Source of the DNA: Zooshikella harenae
Lineage (GTDB): Bacteria; Pseudomonadota; Gammaproteobacteria; Pseudomonadales; Zooshikellaceae
Direction: 5' to 3'
DNA: 64,000 nucleotides
NCBI RefSeq assembly: GCF_018837975.1
Contig: NZ_JAGSOY010000018.1
Coordinates: 1-64,000, forward strand
Part shown: piece after piece, positions 57,901-64,000 of the stretch
Position numbering within the stretch: position 1 is the stretch's first letter
Layout: every line of letters begins with the position of its first letter
Translations under genes and position numbers: made by a program
The notes under the pieces: generated by a model
Database searches by the model: none
Told to the model about the DNA's origin: nothing
The model's input: only the letters and a program-made list of their open reading frames with translations

Positions 57901-59785
57901 AATGCTGTTATCAGAGCAAATTGCACTGGTGGCAGCCTTTAATCATCTTCATATTTTTGTTGATCCTAACCCCGATGTGGGGGCGTCATTTGCTGAACGG
58001 CAACGACTGTTTGCTTTACCTCGATCAAGCTGGGTCGATTATGATCAGCAATTGATTTCTGCTGGTGGTGGTATTTTCTCCAGAGATGCTAAATCTATAG
58101 TTATTTCACCTGAGATGCAGCAACGCTTTGCTATAACCGCAGCTAAATTAACACCCAATGAATTAATTCATGCCTTGTTAAAGTCACCTGTTGATTTGAT
58201 TTGGAATGGTGGCATTGGTACGTATATTAAAGCACAGCGAGAGACGCATAATCAGGTGGGTGACAGAGCAAATGATGCACTGCGTATTAATGCGACTGAC
58301 CTTCGTTGCCGTGTAGTCGGTGAGGGGGGGAATCTGGGCGTGACCCAACTGGGTCGAGTAGAGTTTGCACTTAATACAGGTGCCATAAATACAGACTTTA
58401 TAGACAATGCGGGTGGTGTTGATTGTTCTGACCACGAAGTTAATATCAAAATCCTATTAAACAGTATTGTCACAAATGGTGATATGACCATTAAGCAACG
58501 TAATCAATTGCTTGAGAGCATGACTCATTCAGTTGCAGAGTTGGTTTTGCTGAATAATTATCGACAGGTGCAAGCTATCTCTCTTGAAGAGCGGCAAGCA
58601 CAACAAAAGATCGATGAGTATCAGCGTTTTATTCACCACCTGGAAGCGCAAGGCAAACTTAATCGTCGCATTGAATACTTGCCAGATGATGAGACGCTGG
58701 CAGAGCGTATGACACAAAATCAAGGTCTGACGCGCCCAGAATTATCAGTATTAATTTCTTACAGTAAATCAGATCTGAAAAATGCGCTGGTAAGTTCATC
58801 TGTACCTGATGATCCTTATCTAGCTCAGGAAGCATTAACCGCTTTTCCCGCTGTCCTTGCTGAGCGTTTTGGTGAGGAAATTCCCAAGCATCGACTTCAC
58901 CGTGAAATTGTTTCTACGCAATTAGCCAATCATTTAATCAATATGATGGGGATCACCTTTGTTCATCGTATGCAGTTATCAACGGGAGGAGATGCAGCAG
59001 AGATTGCGCAGGCATTTGTCATTGCACGGGATGTTTTTGCCGTCAGTGAGTATTGGCAGCAAATTGAAGCATTAGATAACCATGTTGCGGCTGAAGTGCA
59101 ATTGCAAATGATGCAAAATTTAATTCGCTTATTACGCCGGGCATCTCGTTGGTTTATCCGCAATCATCGAGCAGATTTGTCTCCAAATACGTGTGTTGCC
59201 CATTATGGGCCGCGTATGCGTGAGTTTATTCAAGTGTTTCCATCGTTACTGAATGACGAAACCTGTCAACGTTGGCAAGAGGAAACGAATGAGCTAATCA
59301 GTCAAGGGGTTGCTGATACATTAGCCGGTGTAGTGATTGGTTTTCGCCATGTGGTGAGTGGTTTGGCTATTATTCAGGCAGCGGATCAAACAGAATGTCC
59401 TTTACCTCTGGTCGCACGTGTTTATTTTGCCATGGCGGAGCGTTTACATTTAAACTGGTTTACTCAGGAGTTAGGTAAATTACCCGTCGATAACCATTGG
59501 CAATCACTAGCCCGTGAAAGTATCCGCGATGAGCTGTATTCATTACAAAGGGCTTTAACTGTGAGTGTTTTGTTAACGAATAACACGCTCCAAAATAGAC
59601 CCATTGAAGCCGTCGATATCCCTGCGTTAATAGAACAGTGGGTTGATGCTAATGAAGTATTAGTCAAACGCTGGGATAGCATGTTAGACGACTTACGTAG
59701 CCAGGGAGCTTCTGAACTGGCGATGTTTACAGTAGCGAATAGAGAGTTGACGGATATTGCCCGTAGTGGCCAACTAGAAAGTTAA
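54908..59785 (+). CDS. gdhB: NAD-specific glutamate dehydrogenase, 180-kDa class
   Basis: A 1,625-residue enzyme that oxidises glutamate to 2-oxoglutarate with NAD. The long N-terminal part contains ACT-like regulatory modules; the catalytic part near residues 800-1,250 has [91 protein letters not shown] and [44 protein letters not shown]. The long C-terminal helical domain is intact. The ATG at 54908 has GGAG eight bases upstream; a GTG three codons earlier is possible. Full length, with no sign of damage. It stands alone. Confidence 0.97.
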   Translation: [1625 protein letters not shown]

Positions 59786-59798
59786 CAGAATGTTCACT

Positions 59799-59925
59799 TA
59801 TACCCAAAACGAAGGGTTTTTAGGGGCGGCCGTCAAGCGATGAAGCCTGCGGAGCTTATATTAATAAGTGACTGGGGGCGAATAGTGCCGACAACAAACC
59901 CTAAAAATGTTTCGTGAAGGGTATA
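59799..59925. mobile_element. 127-bp element with 27-base terminal inverted repeats (MITE-like)
   Basis: The outer 27 bases (59799-59825 and 59899-59925) are imperfect reverse complements, both beginning TATACCC and ending TTTTTAGGG on the inner side. The interior is GC-rich and has no open frame. It begins 13 bases after the dehydrogenase stop. A solo end at 25679 and a shorter match at 30564 show that this is a repeated family in the genome. I see no clear target duplication. Confidence 0.7.
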
Positions 59926-59938
59926 TATTGAGTCAAGA

Positions 59939-59964
59939 TAAGGGCAGCATTAGCTGCCTTTTTC
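59939..59964 (+). terminator. Terminator of the glutamate dehydrogenase gene
   Basis: A perfect GGCAGC-ATTA-GCTGCC stem (59943-59958) with outer pairing and a T-rich tail. It lies about 155 bases after the stop, with the inverted-repeat element in between. Confidence 0.85.
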
Positions 59965-60193
59965 TTATTCACAAATATCTATTTTTACGAATGTGTTTCT
60001 ACGGAGGTATTATTCTGTAATAATTTGTTATTGTGAGTACTCAAATAGTCAATACCCACTTGACTTGTGGGTATAATAAGTGGAAAAGAAGCGCGAGCAA
60101 GAGTACACAATTTCTCAGCATATTCTAATTTTAAAATTTTTTTGTTGGGATACATTGATCGTTAAAAATTTTTTTAACAACATGGAGAACATT
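59965..60193. other. Leader of the DUF4399 gene
   Basis: No gene is supported here. The frame of the next gene is open back to 60080 but has no ribosome site. A perfect hairpin ATACCCAC-7-GTGGGTAT (60052-60074) overlaps TATAAT (60072-60077), as in the similar unit at 43084. Confidence 0.4.
60052..60077 (+). promoter_or_regulatory. Hairpin overlapping TATAAT before the DUF4399 gene
   Basis: ATACCCAC and GTGGGTAT form a perfect 8-base inverted repeat with a seven-base spacer; the last bases merge into TATAAT, a good -10 element. No convincing -35 element is seen, so an activator or a different role is possible. Confidence 0.4.
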
Positions 60194-60643
60194 ATGCGTC
60201 TGATTGTAAACTCAAAAAAGGCTCTGTTTGGTCTAGCATTGGGCTTAGCCTCATTATCCGCTTTTGCAGGTACAGAAAGCTTGATTTCAAAAGCACCAGA
60301 GGGAGCAAAACTTTATTTTATTAGCCCTCAGGATGGTGAATCTGTTTCAAAAACAGTGACTGTAAAATTTGGTTTGAAGGGCATGGGGATTGCGCCAGCA
60401 GGAATAAAAAAAGAGGGTACAGGGCATCATCATTTATTAATTGATGTTGATAAATTACCCGATATGAAGCAGTCACTACCCGCAAATGAGCATATTAAAC
60501 ATTTTGGGGGAGGCCAAACAGAAACAACAATTACGTTAAAACCAGGAAAACATACGTTACAACTTTTATTGGGTAATTATTTACACATTCCTCATGATAA
60601 GCCCATTATGTCAAAAAAAATAACGATTACTGTTAAAGAGTAA
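60194..60643 (+). CDS. DUF4399-family periplasmic protein
   Basis: A 149-residue exported protein. The ATG at 60194, with GGAG seven bases before, starts a proper signal peptide (MRLIVNSKKALFGLALGLASLSAFAG); the longer open frame from 60080 is unlikely. The mature part, with KLYFISPQDGESVSKTVTVKFGLKGMGIAPAG, GTGHHHLLID, and TTITLKPGKHTLQLLLGNYLHIPHDKPIMSKKITITV, is a beta-rich DUF4399 domain. The GHHHLLID cluster suggests a metal site. Function unknown. It is followed by a terminator. Confidence 0.85.
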   Translation: MRLIVNSKKALFGLALGLASLSAFAGTESLISKAPEGAKLYFISPQDGESVSKTVTVKFGLKGMGIAPAGIKKEGTGHHHLLIDVDKLPDMKQSLPANEHIKHFGGGQTETTITLKPGKHTLQLLLGNYLHIPHDKPIMSKKITITVKE

Positions 60644-60647
60644 AACG

Positions 60648-60664
60648 AAAACGCTTAGCGTTTT
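60648..60664 (+). terminator. Terminator after the DUF4399 gene
   Basis: AAAACGC-TTA-GCGTTTT, a perfect 7-base stem five bases past the stop codon, ends in four T residues. A second, longer hairpin follows at 60670. Confidence 0.7.
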
Positions 60665-60669
60665 AAAAA

Positions 60670-60701
60670 CTTCTGGCGATTACTTGTCTAATCGCTAGAA
60701 G
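60670..60701. repeat. Second hairpin after the DUF4399 gene
   Basis: CTTCTGGCGATTA (60670-60682) pairs with TAATCGCTAGAAG (60689-60701) with one G-T pair, forming a 13-base stem with a six-base loop. No T-run follows; it may back up the first terminator or protect the transcript end. Confidence 0.6.
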
Positions 60702-60860
60702 ATAGTAAATAAATACTCATTTATTATCGTTAATCTTACTACAATAATCACCTGTCTATAAAGCTTATCAAAGTGGCCTTCACGTTTTTCTCACCAAATT
60801 TTGGTGGGTAACTATGCTATACTCATCGCACAATTTCTTTGTTTTGGATAGTGTTGTGTT

Positions 60861-62408
60861 ATGCATGCACTTTACTCTCTTGTTTTATTGAATAAATGTT
60901 ATCCAGGTGTTGATGTGGCTACTGCCAAAGTCAAACTGGCTGGTATGCTTAAATTAGATAAGCAAACACTCGATCATCTACTTACAAAGCAAGAAGTTGT
61001 TATTAAGCGCAAACTAGATAAAGCTGCAGCTCAAAAGTACAGTGATAGTCTTAGCCAAACAGGATTTATGGTTTCTATTAAGGAAGAAGTACCACCCTCA
61101 GCGCCTCCACTCACGTTTGTTGAACAAGAAAATACTGAAAAGCACGCTGAGGCTGCTAGTCAGGCGGGTGAATCCAGGTCAGATGAAGGCAATGTTTATC
61201 GTTCACCGCAAGTTGATGTTGATATTAGTCGGCGCGTTTTTTGCCGTCAATGTGGTGCGCAAATAAGTGTTAATGCTTCTTTTTGTCCCGCTTGTGGTAC
61301 AGGACAAATTATTGGGAAAGCTAAAAGTAAATATGTGGCAGGTTTATTGGCTATTTTTTGTGGTTTTTTGGGCATTCACCGATTTTATTTGGGGCATTGG
61401 TGGGGAATATTTTATATTTTGTTGATGGGGACGGGCTTATCGTTCATTATTTCGATCATAGAAGGTATCGTATTCTTATGTACTCCTAAAGAGAGCTGGT
61501 TACGTCGTTATGGTAATGTGCCAACATCAACGCCCATTGCGGCAATTATTGGTGGCATACTTGCCGTTATTGTGATTGTAGGAATATTGGCAGCCATTGC
61601 AATTCCTGCTTATCAAGATTACGTAGTACGTGCCAAAGTGAGAGAAGGTCTAACCTTCTCTGAACAAGCACGAGAGCAGCTATCACTGTTTATTCGGGCA
61701 AATAATGTGTTTCCAGAGAGTAATACGCAAGCAGGTTTGCCTGAAACTATTAATAATGAAATTGTGTCGTCCATTCGTGTCTCAAAAGGTGGATTATTAA
61801 CGATTCAATTTCGTAAAGAAATCACGCATCAACCAAGTCAAACCATTGTTTATCGCCCTTCGTTAGTTAATGGATGGGTCGAATGGGATTGCTCTGGTGG
61901 TAGTCTAGAACCTAAGTTTAGGCCTAGTGAATGCCGTGCTTCTGATGATTCCGGGGATGGAGTAAAAGACATTATTTCTGCTGATGGGCGCCTATCTGTG
62001 ACAGTGCCTTCCCGATGGAACGTGATTAAGCAATTAAATGAAGAAGCCGTACTGCAGGCTGCTCAGCTCAGGGATGAAAATTATCTGATTGTGTTAGCAG
62101 AATCTAAAATAGATTTTGAAGAGTCTATTAGTGTTCGGGAGTATGGTGAGCTTGTTTCTAATATTATTTTAAGCAGCCTAGAGCAATCAGAGCTAATCGC
62201 TGGGCCAACAAGTCTTGAGGTTAATGGACAACCCGCATTGAGTTATGAAATTGTGGGACGAACTCAACGGGTTAATATCTATTACTATCTAGTCGTGGCA
62301 CAAAATGATGAAGAGTATTTTCAACTGGTCAGTTGGACACTTAAATCGCGGATGAATAGAAACAAACCAACCTTACAGCAGGTGATTAAAAGCTTTAAGG
62401 TTCAATAG
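60861..62408 (+). CDS. Chimeric zinc ribbon-TM2-pilin-like membrane protein
   Basis: A 515-residue protein of unusual make-up. Residues 1-75 form a small alpha/beta module (LYSLVLLNKCYPGVDVATAKVKLAGML...LDKAAAQKYSDSLSQTGFMVSI). A four-Cys zinc ribbon follows at Cys128-x2-Cys131 and Cys142-x2-Cys145. A TM2 domain (about 158-217, FLGIHRFYLGHWWGIFYIL) is next, then a type IV pilin-like helix and head (about 225-375; VGILAAIAIPAYQDYVVRAKVREG, with a Cys pair WDCSGG...PSEC). The end (376-515) resembles PsbP/DUF1795-like domains. There is no prepilin cleavage site or Glu5, so it is likely held in the membrane rather than built into a pilus. Confidence 0.8.
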   Translation: MHALYSLVLLNKCYPGVDVATAKVKLAGMLKLDKQTLDHLLTKQEVVIKRKLDKAAAQKYSDSLSQTGFMVSIKEEVPPSAPPLTFVEQENTEKHAEAASQAGESRSDEGNVYRSPQVDVDISRRVFCRQCGAQISVNASFCPACGTGQIIGKAKSKYVAGLLAIFCGFLGIHRFYLGHWWGIFYILLMGTGLSFIISIIEGIVFLCTPKESWLRRYGNVPTSTPIAAIIGGILAVIVIVGILAAIAIPAYQDYVVRAKVREGLTFSEQAREQLSLFIRANNVFPESNTQAGLPETINNEIVSSIRVSKGGLLTIQFRKEITHQPSQTIVYRPSLVNGWVEWDCSGGSLEPKFRPSECRASDDSGDGVKDIISADGRLSVTVPSRWNVIKQLNEEAVLQAAQLRDENYLIVLAESKIDFEESISVREYGELVSNIILSSLEQSELIAGPTSLEVNGQPALSYEIVGRTQRVNIYYYLVVAQNDEEYFQLVSWTLKSRMNRNKPTLQQVIKSFKVQ

Positions 62409-62736
62409 GTTTTGCATTGAGCAATTCAAGAAAATTGAGGGAAATATAACAAATAGGGGATTTAGCTTGTTATGCTGCTAGGGACAGTTGTTATCGGAAA
62501 ATCTTGATTTGGCGGTGAGGGAGGGATTCGAACCCTCGATACGCTGTTAACGTATACACACTTTCCAGGCGTGCTCCTTCAGCCACTCGGACACCTCACC
62601 AGATGCGCTGCCCAATGACGTCGGGCAACGGCGCGCTAATGTATAACAAATACGGGTAAAAGGCAAATGCAATTGACTTATAGTTTATATGTGTTAATTG
62701 TATTTTTTTGATAATTTATATCTATTGATGGATTAG
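62409..62736. other. Gap holding the tRNA
   Basis: About 330 bases. It contains the tRNA-Ser gene and short spacers. No coding frame is supported, and I see no clear terminator for the upstream gene. Confidence 0.6.
62510..62600 (-). tRNA. tRNA-Ser (GGA)
   Basis: The leftward strand folds as a class II tRNA of 91 bases including an encoded CCA. The acceptor GGTGAGG pairs with CCTCACC, the anticodon loop reads CTGGAAA with anticodon GGA, a long variable arm follows, and the T arm is GAGGG-TTCGAAT-CCCTC. It reads serine codons TCC and TCT. The 88-base part without CCA ends at 62513. Confidence 0.97.
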
Positions 62737-63405
62737 TCACCGCTTTTTTAGGTTCCACGAACTAACAGAGCTTAGTACCCCGTTTGAGTACACTTTGTAC
62801 TCGATTTGTATATTCTTATAAGTCCGTTTGAGGGTTGTTATAATTTCTCTTCTAGCCGTACCACCATTGTTATTAACGTTACTTTTTACACCATCCTCAG
62901 TTAGAGTACTTTTAGGATGCAGCCTTATTTGGCTATGTTGTGTAAAGGATATCTCATTTCGACTGATATTGTTTACCTTTACATCTCCTGCAGGGTGATT
63001 TCGGTTGTAGCGTAAAAAACCATTACTGGAAAAAAGACGAAAGGTTTCTGTACGTTGTTTACTTTGAGCGATTGATTCCATATCTGCAGTGATTTCAATA
63101 TCTTGTTGTCTGAAGACATCCACGCCAGCTTTAAGGCTATAATTATCTGGTTTTTGTCGAGGTTTTTTTTCTGTTCCTAAACAAAAGAAGCCTGTCGCTG
63201 TGCCACGCCAGTTACCGTGCAAATTTTTAAACATGTTGCGAATGTTGTGGGTTTGCTTGTTAGTAAGTTTAACCGGTTTTATCTCTTCAAAGACTTGACC
63301 TGACTTCTTGTTAAGGGGGGATGGGGTGAAACATTCACTTGCTAGGACGGGTGTCAGAGTAATACTGAAACAAACTGCTAATAGAATTTTTTGGGTTACG
63401 CGCAT
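62737..63405 (-). CDS. Hypothetical secreted protein, 222 aa
   Basis: I do not recognise this protein. It has a signal peptide (MRVTQKILLAVCFSITLTPVLAS). The mature part is basic and beta-rich, with two Cys (SECFTPSP and GFFCLG) that may pair, and features NLHGNWRGTATGFFC and NGFLRYNRNHPAGDVKV like a small beta-barrel or lipocalin-type fold. It lies between the tRNA and the last gene, with a non-coding gap of about 290 bases upstream. Confidence 0.65.
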   Translation of the reverse strand: MRVTQKILLAVCFSITLTPVLASECFTPSPLNKKSGQVFEEIKPVKLTNKQTHNIRNMFKNLHGNWRGTATGFFCLGTEKKPRQKPDNYSLKAGVDVFRQQDIEITADMESIAQSKQRTETFRLFSSNGFLRYNRNHPAGDVKVNNISRNEISFTQHSQIRLHPKSTLTEDGVKSNVNNNGGTARREIITTLKRTYKNIQIEYKVYSNGVLSSVSSWNLKKR

Positions 63406-63691
63406 AGCAATAAATAACTCTTATTAGTTTAAGTCAAAGATAGTACAGAAATAATGATTAAGGCCATTATGCAGTGTATTTATACCTTTTGCTAGGGGTG
63501 CTTTAGTGGTAATATTCAGGCTTTTAGTATCCTTCGAGAGCCTTTTTAGGAATTTTTATTGAGATTTTAGGTTATGCTAATTTACGCAGATTGAATTGCT
63601 TTCATCAAGTGCTAGTTATCCCTTAAAACTATCAATTATGGCATCGTGTCAGCTTATTGATATGTGTTAATAGTTTTAGCTGGGGTAATTG

Positions 63692-64000
63692 ATGAACAAA
63701 ATAGCTAAAGAGATAAAAATGAAAACTCAAATGATAAAAGTGCTTGTAGTATTGTATGGGTTAATGTTTTTTAGCGTGTGTCAGGCCGGTACCTGGAGTA
63801 CAGCTGGTCAAGTTACTGAAATTAATTTACAACCAACAGGGGATAATAGTCCGTTTCCAGAACAAATATTTTTCAATTTTCCAGAAAGCGCAATTTCCAA
63901 TTGCTCTAGTAAAACACTTTATCATTTATCGGGTAATGAGAAACATATGGATAGAATGTTCTCAATGTTGCTGACAGCGCAATCTTCAGGGAAAAGTGTG
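63692..64000 (+). CDS. Secreted protein, partial (runs off the window)
   Basis: The frame is open for 103 codons to the window end. GGGG lies six bases before the ATG at 63692; a second ATG at 63719 follows AAAGAGAT and is also possible. A signal peptide (about MIKVLVVLYGLMFFSVCQA) precedes GTWSTAGQVTEINLQPTGDNSPFPEQIFFNF and SNCSSKTLYHLSG. The rest of the gene is outside. I do not recognise the family. Confidence 0.6.
   Translation, partial: MNKIAKEIKMKTQMIKVLVVLYGLMFFSVCQAGTWSTAGQVTEINLQPTGDNSPFPEQIFFNFPESAISNCSSKTLYHLSGNEKHMDRMFSMLLTAQSSGKSV

Noticed and set aside
60080-60193. Longer N-terminus of the DUF4399 protein
   Set aside because: It would place the signal peptide 38 residues inside the protein; the ATG at 60194 has GGAG upstream.

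Overview
The window is a bacterial chromosome segment with moderately AT-rich composition. It most resembles a marine gammaproteobacterium of the Oceanospirillales type (Zooshikella or Spartinivicinus-like). That placement is an inference from the gene set: a SUF cluster with Rrf2 regulator, SufU and SufT, the 180-kDa class NAD-glutamate dehydrogenase, a MoxR/BatABD operon, glucosylglycerate genes, and many orphan periplasmic solute-binding proteins. No phage, plasmid, integrase or CRISPR array is visible, and no rRNA. One tRNA-Ser(GGA) is present near the right end.

Layout. 1-5.4 kb holds an orphan solute-binding protein, an EAL-HDOD regulator, a small unknown gene, and a LysR regulator divergent from a Bcr/CflA-type MFS exporter. 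5.7-14.1 kb is a signalling cluster: a receptor of about 2,090 residues with an NMT1-like domain, five tandem SBP_bac_3-like modules, one membrane anchor, a PAS-like region, an HPt-like domain and a CheA-type ATPase, followed by a CheX-like phosphatase, a CheY-like receiver and a PAS-GGDEF diguanylate cyclase. 14.2-22.1 kb has a secreted protein, a PhnA-type zinc-ribbon protein, an Rrf2 regulator and the operon sufB-C-D-S-U-T, with palindromes matching an IscR/Rrf2 core in front of sufB. 22.1-28.4 kb is mostly single genes: a Cys-rich membrane protein, a GNAT, a GDSL hydrolase, a DUF6174 protein, another solute-binding protein and an LVIVD-repeat protein.

29.4-32.3 kb pairs a GNAT-peptidase C39 fusion with a divergent RimK-type ATP-grasp enzyme whose N-terminal domain lies in a separate overlapping reading frame. 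33.2-38.7 kb has an RND permease without a partner, a DUF4139-type envelope protein and a CobB-like sirtuin. 38.9-42.7 kb is a glucosylglycerate module: a GH13_18 phosphorylase facing a GpgS-like glycosyltransferase and a HAD phosphatase. 43.2-44.6 kb is a tandem array of three related small secreted proteins of unknown function. An ABC_sub_bind protein and an outer-membrane barrel follow.

47.4-54.5 kb is a leftward operon moxR - DUF58 - DUF4381 - batA - batB - batD with mostly overlapping genes; BatB carries a 31-glutamine tract encoded by a perfect hexamer repeat. 54.9-59.8 kb is the giant NAD-glutamate dehydrogenase, followed by a 127-bp element with terminal inverted repeats lying between the gene and its terminator. 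The right end has a DUF4399 protein, an unusual zinc ribbon-TM2-pilin-like chimera, the tRNA, and two secreted unknowns, the last running off the window.

The strongest candidates for something undescribed are the multi-module receptor with its CheX/CheY/GGDEF partners, the tandem secreted-protein family, the split ATP-grasp/C39-GNAT locus, and the TM2-pilin chimera.
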